Positions 1-8,596 of a stretch of DNA of 54,187 nucleotides are shown in pieces. Below the pieces are notes generated by a model. It searched no databases. It was not told where the DNA came from and worked only from the letters and a program-made list of their open reading frames with translations. The translations under genes were made by a program, and so were the position numbers. The DNA lies in NCBI GenBank assembly GCA_947384955.1, contig CANDJC010000011.1:1-54187 (forward strand), read 5' to 3'. The DNA comes from an uncultured Eubacterium sp. Its GTDB lineage: Bacteria; Bacillota; Clostridia; Lachnospirales; Lachnospiraceae. Each line of letters starts with the position of its first letter. Positions within the stretch are counted from its first letter, which is position 1.

Positions 1-76
1 ATAAATACATTCTGCGTAACCCATATTTTGCAGCAATTGGTGCGCTTTTATCTTTAATCCAATTAATATCCGCCAA
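1..76 (-). CDS. Nucleotidyltransferase-domain protein (N-terminal fragment, runs off the window)
   Basis: A TTG start at 76, reading leftwards, follows an AGGAGG ribosome binding site (complement of 85-90) by 8 bases. The 25 visible residues begin MADINWIKDK and end KYGLRRMYL. This resembles the lead-in to the GSxARG motif of minimal nucleotidyltransferases (MntA-like), where a helix ending in KYG is followed by a strand such as LYLFGS. The catalytic GS and DxD motifs lie outside the window, so the call rests on a short N-terminal match and the good start signal. Such genes often sit beside a HEPN partner, which would also lie outside. Confidence 0.6.
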   Translation of the reverse strand, partial: MADINWIKDKSAPIAAKYGLRRMYL

Positions 77-209
77 ACGTATAACCTCCTCTCCCTGCTT
101 TGTTCAGAAACAGGTATAATTTAATGTTAGAAATAGCTGTTCTATAAATCATATTGTCTTATGAAAAATAATATAAACCATTTGAAACCGATTTTCAACT
201 GTTTCTATC

Positions 210-257
210 TGGCTGCGCGGACGCCTGCCAGGCTCTGGATAAAGAAGGGCAGCCTGG
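210..257. repeat. Possible remnant of the GGACGCC-edged palindromic repeat family
   Basis: TGGCTGCGCGGACGCC at 210-225 matches 15 of 16 bases of the outer flank of the large palindrome at 53924-53939. It is followed by a 7-base inverted repeat, CCAGGCT at 228-234 and AGCCTGG at 251-257. The rest of the gene-free stretch 77-385 is AT-rich and holds only the promoter region of the hydrolase gene. The match is short, so this may be coincidence. Confidence 0.35.
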
Positions 258-272
258 ATTCGCCAGCCGGAC

Positions 273-301
273 TTGAATTTTTATGTAAAATGTTGTAAAA
301 T
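273..301 (+). promoter_or_regulatory. Candidate promoter for the SleB-like hydrolase gene
   Basis: TTGAAT at 273-278 and TAAAAT at 296-301 are separated by 17 bases, about 85 bases upstream of the start codon. This is a consensus-like sigma-A promoter by inspection only. Confidence 0.4.
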
Positions 302-385
302 TTTCTTAACAAATATAGTGAAAAGTAAAAGCTGGAACAGAGCAGGCAGTCAGGATAAAAGCCAGACAGGAGGAATCGCAGTGTT

Positions 386-1663
386 ATGAACCACCAGAAA
401 AAACTTGCCCGGATATCATTTGTTTTGGGCATCTGTTTCCTGTGCGGCCGTAAAGCATATGCGGGCACGATTCAGAATCAGATTCAAAATACTGGAGAAA
501 GAATCAATCAGCTGGAAGAATCGGTCAGTCAGACGGATAAAAATATCAGCACTTATGAAAAAGAGCAGCGGGAGCTGGAGCAGCAGATTTTTACGGCGCA
601 GGAAAAAATCAGCCGTTTATCAAATGAACTCGATAGAACAAAAGCGGCGGCGGAAGATATTGAAGAAGAGACTGTAAAAACAAAGCGCAGGCTCAGTCAG
701 TCTCAAAAGGAGCAGAAAGAACAGTACATACAAATGAAGAGGCGGATTCAGTTTATGTACGAAAACAGCAGGCAGGATATGCTGATTTATGTGCTGCAGG
801 CCGGGTCTATGCCGGAAGCGCTGCGCCGCGCCAATTATTTTCAGGCGGTGATTTCTTATGACCGCGAAAAAATGAAGGAATACAAGGCAGTTATCCGAAA
901 AATAAAACAGGCGGAAGCAGAGCTGGTTTCTGAAAAAGAAGAATTGGAAGAGCTTGAGAAGCAGCAGCTGGAGCAGCTGTCTGAGATTGACGGGGTGCTG
1001 AATGAAATGAAAGCCAGCCTGAGCAGCAAAATCTTTCAGATTCAGCAGTCCAGAGCGATGCGGTCAAAATATAAACAGGATTTGGAAAAACAGATAAAAT
1101 ATGAACAGGAATTAGAGCGCCAGAAAGCGCAGGAGGATTTGAAGCGTGCAGAAGAAATCAAAAGGCAGGAACAGGAGCTGGCCCGTCAGAAGCAGGAAGC
1201 ACAGGCCCGTCAGGAACAGGCCCGTCTCAGGCAGGAGGCTGCCAGACAGCAAAGCGGCGGGAATGGGAGCGACAGCGGCTCTGGCAGCGGGAGTGACAGC
1301 AGCTCTGACAGCGGCAGTCATATGGAAAGCGGGAGCAGTCTGGAGCTGCTGTCGGCAATTATCTACTGCGAAGCTGGCAATCAGCCATATGAAGGACAGC
1401 TGGCGGTAGGCAGTGTCATTATGAACCGTGTGGAGAGCAGCAGTTTTCCAAACAGCATCAGCGGGGTGATTTACCAGAGCGGTCAGTTTTCTCCGGTTTC
1501 AAGCGGACGTTTTGCGCGGGCTTTAGCGTCCGGTGCGGGAAGGCACTGCAAAGCAGCGGCCCGGGAGGTGCTGAACGGAACGAGGAATGTTTCCTGTCTG
1601 TATTTCTGTGCTGATAACGGGCTGATAGACGGGACTGTAATCGGGGATCATGTATTTTATTAA
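386..1663 (+). CDS. Secreted coiled-coil protein with C-terminal SleB-type cell wall hydrolase domain
   Basis: The 425-residue product has an N-terminal signal peptide (cleavage plausible after AYA near residue 26). A long coiled coil of about 230 residues, rich in Q, E and K, follows and resembles the PcsB/CwlO N-terminal domain. After it come a QEQARLRQEA-like charged stretch and a Ser/Gly linker (about residues 290-312). The last 105 residues match the SleB/CwlJ 'Hydrolase_2' fold: they begin LLSAIIYCEAGN, with the presumed catalytic Glu in YCEA, and continue with AVGSVIMNRV and GVIYQSGQFSPV. It probably cleaves peptidoglycan outside the membrane. The ATG at 386 follows CAGGAGG at 367-373. 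Vegetative division or remodelling is as likely as spore germination, given the PcsB-like coiled coil. Confidence 0.85.
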   Translation: MNHQKKLARISFVLGICFLCGRKAYAGTIQNQIQNTGERINQLEESVSQTDKNISTYEKEQRELEQQIFTAQEKISRLSNELDRTKAAAEDIEEETVKTKRRLSQSQKEQKEQYIQMKRRIQFMYENSRQDMLIYVLQAGSMPEALRRANYFQAVISYDREKMKEYKAVIRKIKQAEAELVSEKEELEELEKQQLEQLSEIDGVLNEMKASLSSKIFQIQQSRAMRSKYKQDLEKQIKYEQELERQKAQEDLKRAEEIKRQEQELARQKQEAQARQEQARLRQEAARQQSGGNGSDSGSGSGSDSSSDSGSHMESGSSLELLSAIIYCEAGNQPYEGQLAVGSVIMNRVESSSFPNSISGVIYQSGQFSPVSSGRFARALASGAGRHCKAAAREVLNGTRNVSCLYFCADNGLIDGTVIGDHVFY

Positions 1664-1690
1664 AAGCCCTTTATTTATTTAAAATTTTGG

Positions 1691-1719
1691 TTGCAAAATC
1701 CCTCAGTTTGTGCTATCCT
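1691..1719 (+). promoter_or_regulatory. Candidate promoter of the butyrate operon
   Basis: TTGCAA at 1691-1696, 17 bases, then TATCCT at 1714-1719. It lies about 105 bases upstream of thl. The -10 box is imperfect, and the AT-rich leader that follows could hold another start. Confidence 0.4.
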
Positions 1720-1824
1720 GGATATAACAGCTGAGTCTTACAATATTAAGACGTTTTATTTTTTTTGAAAAGATTGTTAAAAAATTAACAGCTTTTCTGA
1801 CAAGTTTGTAAAGGAGACGAGAAA

Positions 1825-3009
1825 ATGGCAAACAAAGTAGTTTTAGCAGGCGCATGCCGTACCGCAATTGGTAAAATGGGCGGAGGATTAAGCAATACTC
1901 CGGTAGCAGATTTAGGAGCAATTGTAATCAAGGAAGCGTTAAACAGAGCAGGCGTAAAACCGGAGCAGGTTGATGAAGTATTAATGGGATGCGTAATCCA
2001 GGCAGCTCAGGGACAGAACGTTGCACGTCAGTCAGCTATCAAAGCAGGTCTTCCGAATGAAGTTCCGGCAGTTACATTAAACGTAGTATGCGGTTCAGGC
2101 TTAAAGTGTGTTAACGAAGCAGCAGCACAGATTCTTTCCGGACAGGCTGACATTGTTGTTGCAGGCGGCATGGAGAATATGTCAATGGCGCCATATGCTA
2201 TGACGAAAGCTCGTTTTGGTTACCGCATGAACAATGCGACAATTATCGATACGATGGTAAACGATGCTCTTACAGATGCGTTTAACCATTATCACATGAT
2301 GATTACAGCAGAAAACATCTGCGAGGAATACGGCCTTACAAGAGAAGAGCTTGATGCATTTGCAGCAAACAGCCAGCAGAAATGTGAAAAAGCGATTGCA
2401 GAAGGTAAATTTGATGACGAAATCGTTCCGGTACCGGTTAAGGTTAAGAAAGAAATCGTTGAATTCAAGAAGGATGAAGGCCCGCGTGCAGGCACAACAG
2501 CTGAGAGCCTTGCAAACTTAAAATGCTGCTCAGGCAAACAGGGCGGCATGATTACAGCAGGCAATGCTTCCGGTATCAATGACGGTGCAGCTGCAATCGT
2601 TGTTATGAGCGAAGAAAAAGCAAAAGAACTGGGCGTTACACCGATGGCTACATGGGTAGCAGGCGCACTCGGCGGTGTAAGACCGGAAGTTATGGGTATC
2701 GGTCCGGTAGCTTCTACAAAGAAAGTATTAGCTAAGACAGGCCTTACTATCGATGATATGGATTTAATCGAAGCAAACGAAGCATTTGCAGCACAGTCTG
2801 TTGCAGTTGCAAAGGATCTTGGATTTAATATGGACAAGGTAAACGTAAACGGCGGTGCAATCGCACTCGGACATCCGGTAGGAGCATCCGGCTGCCGTAT
2901 CCTTGTTACGCTGTTATACGAAATGCAGAAGAGAAATGCAAAGAGAGGTCTTGCTACATTATGTATCGGCGGCGGCATGGGCTGCTCTACAATTGTTGAA
3001 AGAGACTAA
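1825..3009 (+). CDS. thlA: Acetyl-CoA acetyltransferase (thiolase)
   Basis: This 394-residue protein has the normal length for biosynthetic thiolase II, which condenses two acetyl-CoA to acetoacetyl-CoA. The nucleophilic Cys lies in NVVCGSGLKC near residue 89. The C-terminal GGAIALGHPVGASGCR and CIGGGMG blocks carry the His and second Cys of the active site. The start follows AAGGAG at 1811-1816. It is the first gene of the butyrate cluster and shares its strongly biased codon use (GCA, ACA, AAA, GGC), typical of a highly expressed operon. The product is cytoplasmic and feeds the 3-hydroxybutyryl-CoA dehydrogenase encoded next. Confidence 0.95.
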   Translation: MANKVVLAGACRTAIGKMGGGLSNTPVADLGAIVIKEALNRAGVKPEQVDEVLMGCVIQAAQGQNVARQSAIKAGLPNEVPAVTLNVVCGSGLKCVNEAAAQILSGQADIVVAGGMENMSMAPYAMTKARFGYRMNNATIIDTMVNDALTDAFNHYHMMITAENICEEYGLTREELDAFAANSQQKCEKAIAEGKFDDEIVPVPVKVKKEIVEFKKDEGPRAGTTAESLANLKCCSGKQGGMITAGNASGINDGAAAIVVMSEEKAKELGVTPMATWVAGALGGVRPEVMGIGPVASTKKVLAKTGLTIDDMDLIEANEAFAAQSVAVAKDLGFNMDKVNVNGGAIALGHPVGASGCRILVTLLYEMQKRNAKRGLATLCIGGGMGCSTIVERD

Positions 3010-3063
3010 TCTCAGCAGCCAGTGTCTGTTTTAAAATGACACATGGAGTGTTTTGGAATGTAC

Positions 3064-3099
3064 ATATACCCGGGCAGCCGTCTGTGCTCTCGGGTATAT
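3064..3099 (+). repeat. Perfect 9-bp hairpin in the thl-hbd gap
   Basis: ATATACCCG at 3064-3072 and CGGGTATAT at 3091-3099 are exact complements around an 18-base loop. A smaller GCGGA/TCCGC hairpin follows at 3151-3170. No T-tract follows either, so neither looks like an intrinsic terminator. They may mark an mRNA processing or partial read-through site inside the operon. Confidence 0.6.
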
Positions 3100-3210
3100 C
3101 CAGTACGGGAAACATTGCAGATATAAAGGATAGTCAGAATGAAATATGCAGCGGACTTAGATGAATCCGCGATACTTAATATAAGCGAAAATATTTAAGG
3201 AGGAACTACA

Positions 3211-4050
3211 ATGAAAGTAGGAGTTATCGGCGCAGGAACTATGGGTTCCGGAATCGCACAGGCATTTGCACAGACAGAAGGATATGAAGTGTGCTTATGC
3301 GACATCAATGAAGAATTTGCTGCAAACGGCAAAAACAAAATTGCAAAAGGCTTTGAAAAAAGAGTTGCAAAGGGCAAAATGGCTCAGGAAGATGCTGACA
3401 AGATTTTGGCTAAAATCACAACAGGCGTAAAAGACATCTGCACAGACTGCGATTTGATTGTAGAAGCAGCTCTGGAAGTTATGGATGTTAAGAAACAGAC
3501 ATTCAAAGAACTGCAGGATATTGTAAAAGCTGACTGCATGTTCGCTACAAACACATCTTCTTTATCTGTTACAGAAATTGCAGCAGGACTTGACAGACCG
3601 GTTATCGGTATGCATTTCTTCAATCCGGCACCTGTTATGAAATTAATCGAGGTTATCCAGGGCGAGAATACTCCGGATGAAATGAGAGATAAAATCGTAG
3701 AAATTTCCAAAGCAATCGGCAAGACTCCGGTAGAAGTAAAAGAAGCTCCGGGCTTTGTTGTAAACAGAATCTTAATCCCGATGATTAACGAAGCAATCGG
3801 TATTTATGCAGACGGCGTTGCATCTGTAGAAGGTATCGATACCGCTATGAAGCTTGGTGCAAATCATCCAATGGGACCTCTTGCATTAGGCGATTTAGTA
3901 GGTCTGGATATCTGCCTTGCCATCATGAATGTATTATATGACGAAACAGGCGATCCAAAATACCGTCCGCATCCATTATTAAAGAAAATGGTACGCGCAG
4001 GCAAGCTTGGCATGAAGACAGGCAAAGGTTTCTACGATTACAGCAAATAA
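3211..4050 (+). CDS. hbd: 3-hydroxybutyryl-CoA dehydrogenase
   Basis: The 279-residue protein reduces acetoacetyl-CoA to 3-hydroxybutyryl-CoA with NAD(P)H. An N-terminal Rossmann fold shows [11 protein letters not shown] from residue 7. The family signature is present: [11 protein letters not shown], then [17 protein letters not shown] with the catalytic His. The helical C-terminal domain ends in GKGFYDYSK, as usual. The start follows AAGGAGG at about 3198-3204. It lies 201 bases after thl with no crotonase gene between them, although crotonase performs the next step. Length and motifs leave little doubt. Confidence 0.95.
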   Translation: MKVGVIGAGTMGSGIAQAFAQTEGYEVCLCDINEEFAANGKNKIAKGFEKRVAKGKMAQEDADKILAKITTGVKDICTDCDLIVEAALEVMDVKKQTFKELQDIVKADCMFATNTSSLSVTEIAAGLDRPVIGMHFFNPAPVMKLIEVIQGENTPDEMRDKIVEISKAIGKTPVEVKEAPGFVVNRILIPMINEAIGIYADGVASVEGIDTAMKLGANHPMGPLALGDLVGLDICLAIMNVLYDETGDPKYRPHPLLKKMVRAGKLGMKTGKGFYDYSK

Positions 4051-4166
4051 TATAGAAAAAATGGCAGCAGCGGGTTTTCCGGGCTGTTACAGGAAATGAA
4101 AACAGAACAGGCACAGGCTGCGGATTTATGCAGTCTGTGCAATCAGTAAATGGAGGAGTAAGTATC

Positions 4167-5321
4167 ATGGATTTTTCTTTAGATAAGAAACATGAAATGG
4201 CGAGAACTTTATTTAAAGATTTCGCTGAAACAGAAGTAAAACCTCTTGCTCAGGAGGTAGATGAAACAGAACATTTTCCGGCTGACACAGTGAAAAAGAT
4301 GGCAAAAGCCGGCTTTATGGGGATTCCGGTTCCGAAGGAATACGGCGGACAGGGCTGCGATCCTCTTACATATACAATGTGTGTAGAAGAATTATCAAAA
4401 GTGTGCGGCACAACAGGCGTTATTGTATCTGCACATACCTCTTTATGCATTGACCCGATTATGACATATGGTACAGAAGAACAGAAGAAGAAATATGTCG
4501 TACCGCTTGCAAAAGGCGAGAAGCTTGGCGCATTCGGTCTGACAGAGCCGGGCGCTGGTACAGATGCTCAGGGCTGCCAGACAAAGGCTGTTTTAGACGG
4601 CGACGAATGGGTGCTGAACGGCTCGAAATGCTTTATCACAAACGGTGAAGTAGGCGACGTTTATATTATTATTGCGATTACAAGCATTACAGAAGACAAG
4701 AGAGGCAGGAAGAAGAAAAACTTCTCTGCATTTATCGTGGAAAAAGGCACACCGGGATTTTCTTTCGGTACAAAAGAAAAGAAGATGGGTATCCGCGGTT
4801 CTTCCACTTACGAGCTGATTTTTGAAGACTGCAGAATTCCGAAGGATGCGCTTCTCGGACCGGAAGGCAAAGGCTTCCCGATTGCAATGCATACATTAGA
4901 CGGCGGACGTATCGGTATCGCTGCACAGGCTCTCGGCATCGCAGAAGGCGCTTTAGAACGCGCGATTGAATATACAAAAGAAAGAAAACAGTTCGGCCGT
5001 TCCATTGCACAGCAGCAGAATACACAGTTCAAGCTGGCTGATATGGCTGCAAGAATCGATGCAGCAAAATTCTTAGTATACCGTGCAGCAATGGCAAAAG
5101 CAACACAGAGAGTTTACTCTGTAGAAGCAGCAAAAGCAAAACTGTTTGCAGCAGAGACAGCAATGGCAGTTACAACAGAAGTGGTTCAGCTGTTCGGCGG
5201 ATACGGATACATCAGGGAGTATGATGTAGAACGTATGATGCGTGACGCTAAGATTACAGAGATTTACGAAGGAACATCAGAAGTTCAGCGTATGGTAATC
5301 TCTGGTGCGTTATTAAAATAA
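4167..5321 (+). CDS. bcd: Butyryl-CoA dehydrogenase (acyl-CoA dehydrogenase)
   Basis: This FAD enzyme of 384 residues reduces crotonyl-CoA to butyryl-CoA, coupled to EtfAB, which in clostridia also bifurcates electrons to ferredoxin. [15 protein letters not shown] and the C-terminal [13 protein letters not shown], which holds the catalytic Glu, are the standard acyl-CoA dehydrogenase blocks. The ATG at 4167 is preferred over the in-frame ATG at 4128 because GGAGGA at 4152-4157 sits at proper distance and [11 protein letters not shown] matches the usual N-terminus. The etfB and etfA genes follow directly, as expected for the Bcd/Etf complex. Confidence 0.95.
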   Translation: MDFSLDKKHEMARTLFKDFAETEVKPLAQEVDETEHFPADTVKKMAKAGFMGIPVPKEYGGQGCDPLTYTMCVEELSKVCGTTGVIVSAHTSLCIDPIMTYGTEEQKKKYVVPLAKGEKLGAFGLTEPGAGTDAQGCQTKAVLDGDEWVLNGSKCFITNGEVGDVYIIIAITSITEDKRGRKKKNFSAFIVEKGTPGFSFGTKEKKMGIRGSSTYELIFEDCRIPKDALLGPEGKGFPIAMHTLDGGRIGIAAQALGIAEGALERAIEYTKERKQFGRSIAQQQNTQFKLADMAARIDAAKFLVYRAAMAKATQRVYSVEAAKAKLFAAETAMAVTTEVVQLFGGYGYIREYDVERMMRDAKITEIYEGTSEVQRMVISGALLK

Positions 5322-5359
5322 CAGGTAAATATAAATAGAATATAAGGAGTGAAACTACC

Positions 5360-6145
5360 GTGAAAATCGTTGTATGTATTAAACAGGTACCAGATACCAA
5401 AGGCGGCGTTAAATTTAACCCAGACGGTACGCTGGATAGAGCAGCCATGCTTGCTATCATGAATCCGGATGATAAAGCAGGACTGGAAGCAGCACTTAGG
5501 ATTAAGGATGAAATCGGCGCAGAAGTTACTGTTCTTACAATGGGACTTCCAAAGGCTGATGATGTACTCCGTGAAGCAATGGCAATGGGCGCTGACAAAG
5601 CAATTCTTGTTACAGACAGGGTATTAGGCGGCGCAGATACATGGGCTACTTCCTCTACAATTGCCGGAGCATTAAGAAATATTGACTATGATCTCATTAT
5701 TACAGGACGTCAGGCTATTGACGGCGATACAGCTCAGGTTGGTCCTCAGATTGCAGAGCATCTGGACCTTCCGGTAATTTCCTATGCAGAAGAGCTGAAA
5801 ATCGACGGCGATTCTGTTATTGTGAAAAGACAGTACGAAGACAGATATCATGAACTGAAAGTTAAGATGCCTTGTCTTGTTACAGCACTTTCTGAATTAA
5901 ATGTTCCTCGTTATATGACACCGGGCGGAATCTTTGACGCATATGATGAAAAAGAAGTAACCGTATGGGCAAGGAAAGACCTCAAAGACTTAGATGATGC
6001 GAACATCGGCCTGAACGGTTCTCCGACAAAGATTGCAAAAGCATCTGACAAAGTACGCAAGGGTGCCGGCGAGAAGGTTACACTGGATGCAGCTGAATCC
6101 GTGACATATATCATGGGTAAGTTAAAAGAAAAACATGTAATCTAA
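5360..6145 (+). CDS. etfB: Electron transfer flavoprotein, beta subunit
   Basis: The 261-residue protein begins MKIVVCIKQVPDT, the standard EtfB start, and carries TGRQAIDGDTAQVGPQIAE, the nucleotide-binding signature. It forms a heterodimer with the EtfA encoded next and passes electrons from NADH to butyryl-CoA dehydrogenase. The start is GTG at 5360, after AAGGAGTG at 5343-5350. It sits 38 bases after bcd in the same operon. Confidence 0.94.
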   Translation: MKIVVCIKQVPDTKGGVKFNPDGTLDRAAMLAIMNPDDKAGLEAALRIKDEIGAEVTVLTMGLPKADDVLREAMAMGADKAILVTDRVLGGADTWATSSTIAGALRNIDYDLIITGRQAIDGDTAQVGPQIAEHLDLPVISYAEELKIDGDSVIVKRQYEDRYHELKVKMPCLVTALSELNVPRYMTPGGIFDAYDEKEVTVWARKDLKDLDDANIGLNGSPTKIAKASDKVRKGAGEKVTLDAAESVTYIMGKLKEKHVI

Positions 6146-6171
6146 TAAGATGAAGGAAAGTGGTGAAAAAA

Positions 6172-7212
6172 ATGGGTTTAGAAGAATATAAGGGCGTATA
6201 TATCTACGCACAGCAGGTAGATAATGAATTAAGCAGTATTGCCTTTGAGTTAATCGGAAAAGCGAAAGACTTAGCAAAAGATTTAAATACAGATGTAACA
6301 GCCGTTCTTCTTGGCTACAATGTAAAAGGCCTGGCAGATAAGCTGGCTGAATACGGTGCAGATAAGGTTATCGTAGTAGATGACCCGGCTCTTGAGGTAT
6401 ACAAAACAGAACCGTATGCACATGCATTATCATCCGTAATTAACGAATATAAACCGGAAATCATGTTAGTCGGCGCTACAGCAATCGGAAGGGACTTAGG
6501 CCCTACGGTATCTGCAAGAGTGGCTACAGGTCTGACAGCAGACTGTACACAGCTTGAAATCGGCGATTTCCCTCTGAAAGCAGTAGAAGGAAAAGAGCAG
6601 AAGCATAATCAGCTGTTAATGACACGTCCGGCATTCGGCGGCAACACCATTGCTACGATTGCATGCCCGGATAACCGTCCGCAGATGGCTACAGTCCGTC
6701 CTGGTGTTATGCAGAAATTAGAGCCGGTTGCAGGCGCGAAAGCAAATGTGATTGAATACAATCCTGGTTTTGAAGTAAACCATAAATATGTAGAAATCCT
6801 GAATGTGATTAAGCAGGCTAAGAGCGCTGAAAATATTATGGACGCTAAGATTCTTGTATCTGGCGGACGCGGCGTCGGCTCAGCAGAAAACTTCAAGATT
6901 TTACAGGACCTGGCTGATGTAATCGGCGGAATGGTCAGCTGCTCCCGTGCTGTTGTAGAAAACGGCTGGAAACCGGTTGACTGCCAGGTAGGACAGACTG
7001 GCAAGACCGTTCGTCCGAATGTTTATTTTGCAATCGGTATTTCCGGCGCAATCCAGCACGTAGCAGGTATGGAAGAGGCTGATATTATCATTGCAATTAA
7101 TAAGGATGAAGATGCTCCTATTTTTGATGTAGCTGATTATGGTATTGTGGGCGATTTGAATAAGATTGTTCCGGCACTGACAGCTGCTTTAAAGGAAGAG
7201 CTTGGTAAATAA
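6172..7212 (+). CDS. etfA: Electron transfer flavoprotein, alpha subunit
   Basis: This protein of 346 residues from ATG 6172 is the EtfA partner of EtfB. The C-terminal FAD-binding part shows SGGRGVGSAENF, QVGQTGKTVRPNVYFAIGISGAIQH (split signature) and IIAINKDEDAPIF. Upstream in-frame GTG codons at 6160 and 6163 are possible, but AAGGAAAG at about 6153-6160 is best spaced for the ATG, and MGLEEYKGVYIYAQQ is a typical start. It is the last gene of the operon and is followed within 20 bases by a strong terminator. Confidence 0.94.
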   Translation: MGLEEYKGVYIYAQQVDNELSSIAFELIGKAKDLAKDLNTDVTAVLLGYNVKGLADKLAEYGADKVIVVDDPALEVYKTEPYAHALSSVINEYKPEIMLVGATAIGRDLGPTVSARVATGLTADCTQLEIGDFPLKAVEGKEQKHNQLLMTRPAFGGNTIATIACPDNRPQMATVRPGVMQKLEPVAGAKANVIEYNPGFEVNHKYVEILNVIKQAKSAENIMDAKILVSGGRGVGSAENFKILQDLADVIGGMVSCSRAVVENGWKPVDCQVGQTGKTVRPNVYFAIGISGAIQHVAGMEEADIIIAINKDEDAPIFDVADYGIVGDLNKIVPALTAALKEELGK

Positions 7213-7227
7213 GATAGCGGTACATAT

Positions 7228-7269
7228 GGCATCAGGCATAGCGGAAGGGTTATGCCTGGTGCCTTTTTT
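7228..7269 (+). terminator. Rho-independent terminator of the butyrate operon
   Basis: GGCATCAGGCATA at 7228-7240 pairs with TATGCCTGGTGCC at 7251-7263 (12 of 13 Watson-Crick pairs plus one G-T), and six T residues follow. It lies directly after etfA and just before the ribosome binding site of the next gene. Confidence 0.93.
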
Positions 7270-7280
7270 GGAGGCTGCAG

Positions 7281-7634
7281 GTGACTACAAGAAAAGAAGT
7301 GACAGATTACTGTCTGACATTTGATGAAGTATTTGAAGATTATCCGTTTCATGACCCGAACTGGTGCGTGGTTCGTCACAAGGCCAGCAAAAGGGTATTT
7401 GCGTGGATTTTTGATAAGGACGGGAATGTCTGGGTTAATGTTAAGTGTGACCCGCAGTGGCGTGATTTTTGGAGACAGGCATTTTCGTCGGTGATTCCGG
7501 CTTATCATTTGAACAAAGAGCACTGGAACTCGATTATTCTGGATGGAAGTGTGCCGAAAGAAGATATTAAGTGCATGATTTCTGAGAGCTATGATCTGAC
7601 TGGCATAAAGAAATCAAGAATTTGCAAAAAATAG
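7281..7634 (+). CDS. MmcQ/YjbR-family protein
   Basis: A GTG start at 7281 follows GGAGG at 7270-7274, directly at the end of the preceding terminator. The 117-residue product shows the CyaY-like fold pattern of the MmcQ/YjbR (DUF419) family. The N-terminal helix is followed by FDEVFEDYPF, then WCVVRHKASKRVFAW and VNVKCDPQWRDFWR, and finally a VIPAYHLNKEHWNSIIL block that is the family hallmark. Members are called DNA-binding on limited evidence, and the physiological role is unknown. No promoter of its own is obvious, so it may depend on terminator read-through. Confidence 0.8.
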   Translation: MTTRKEVTDYCLTFDEVFEDYPFHDPNWCVVRHKASKRVFAWIFDKDGNVWVNVKCDPQWRDFWRQAFSSVIPAYHLNKEHWNSIILDGSVPKEDIKCMISESYDLTGIKKSRICKK

Positions 7635-7768
7635 AAAAAAATACTGGACAAATGCTTCCAAAGCGTGTAAAATTTAAGAAACTTAAGAATAGAATAGAAA
7701 ACATTAAAAAACGAAGGCGTTTTGCGATTTATGCAAGGCGTCTTTTTGCTTTTTAGGAGGAAAATATT

Positions 7769-8236
7769 ATGAAACGTAAATTAGATTTTATCGACCAGCA
7801 GATTATCACTCTGCTGCAGGAAAATGCCCGCATGTCTTTAAAGGATATTGCATCCAGAGTATACTTATCATCTCCGGCGGCTTCCGCGCGGTTAGACAAA
7901 CTGGAACGGGAAGGTTATATTACCGGTTTTCATGCCAGTATCAATCATGAGATGATGGGTTACAATATCAAAGCATTTATTACGCTGGCAGTGAATGCAT
8001 TATTAAAGGATGAATTTCTGGATTATATGAATGAGTGCAGAAATGTAATTGAATGCAACTGTATTACCGGAGATTACGCAATGCTGTTAGAGGTAATTTA
8101 TCCAAGTACGGAAGCACTCGAAGAATTTGTTGCTAAACTGCAGAAATATGGAAAAACGCAGACGCAGATTGTATATTCTACAGCGGTGGAGCATAGAGGA
8201 GTTATGCCGGAGCTGGAGATTGAAAAAGCCGGCTGA
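7769..8236 (+). CDS. Lrp/AsnC-family transcriptional regulator
   Basis: The 155-residue protein has an N-terminal winged helix-turn-helix (LDFIDQQIITLLQENARMSL, then SSPAASARLDKLEREGYI). A C-terminal RAM ligand-binding domain follows, with CITGDYAMLLEV as the core strand. Length and layout match Lrp/AsnC regulators, which sense amino acids as octamers. The ATG follows TAGGAGG at 7754-7760. AAAACG/CGTTTT hairpin sequence and T-runs at 7707-7755 precede it and may terminate the upstream transcript. The target genes cannot be told from the context. Confidence 0.9.
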   Translation: MKRKLDFIDQQIITLLQENARMSLKDIASRVYLSSPAASARLDKLEREGYITGFHASINHEMMGYNIKAFITLAVNALLKDEFLDYMNECRNVIECNCITGDYAMLLEVIYPSTEALEEFVAKLQKYGKTQTQIVYSTAVEHRGVMPELEIEKAG

Positions 8237-8414
8237 AGGGAGGATAGGCCTGATGGAAAGATACTGCAGTTTCCTGGCAGTCTGGAAATATAGTAAATTT
8301 TGCTGCCGCACAGACAGCTGCATTTCTCTGTCTCGCGGCGGGGCATGAAATACCAGTGCATTTGCTAAAAAGCCTGTACAGACCTGTCTGAACGGTTATT
8401 ATCATTTATTGTAA

Positions 8415-8448
8415 ATTGTTAACCTTTTAAAAAATTCTATTGACACTT
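8415..8448 (+). promoter_or_regulatory. Candidate BirA operator overlapping the bioY promoter
   Basis: ATTGTTAACC at 8415-8424 matches the left half of the Gram-positive BirA box. TATTGACACT at 8439-8448 is an imperfect inverted half (about 7 of 10 matches) 14 bases away, which is within the known BirA spacing. The right half covers the -35 hexamer, so biotin-loaded BirA would block the promoter. Confidence 0.65.
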
Positions 8449-8467
8449 AGAAAAATACAGTTATAAT
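8440..8467 (+). promoter_or_regulatory. Promoter of bioY
   Basis: TTGACA at 8440-8445, 16 bases, TATAAT at 8462-8467: both hexamers match the consensus. Transcription would begin near 8475, leaving a leader of about 120 bases before bioY. The upstream part of the gene gap (8237-8410) shows nothing convincing. Confidence 0.85.
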
Positions 8468-8484
8468 AGTGATTAGGTATACTT

Positions 8485-8596
8485 ACGAGCGATAAAATCT
8501 TCGATAAAGTTTTGCGCATCGGCGCCCCTGAACCGGCGCTACTGGCAAGTTTTACTGCCCGTCAGTATCAATCATTAGAAAGGGAGGTTAACATCT
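8485..8596 (+). promoter_or_regulatory. Structured 5' leader of bioY
   Basis: Two hairpins follow each other: GCGCC (8522-8526) with GGCGC (8535-8539), then TACTGGCA (8540-8547) with TGCC (8556-8559) and AGTA (8564-8567), with a short bulge. The GGGAGG ribosome binding site at 8582-8587 lies just after. No T-tract is present, so any effect would more likely be on translation or RNA stability. I do not recognise a known riboswitch. Confidence 0.4.

Noticed and set aside
2292-2978. Long minus-strand open frame inside thl
   Set aside because: It is antisense to an obvious thiolase gene and arises from the strong codon bias of that operon.
8237-8348. Small ORF after the Lrp gene with GGGAGG upstream
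   Set aside because: 31 codons with odd composition (many Cys) and no sign of conservation; most likely chance.
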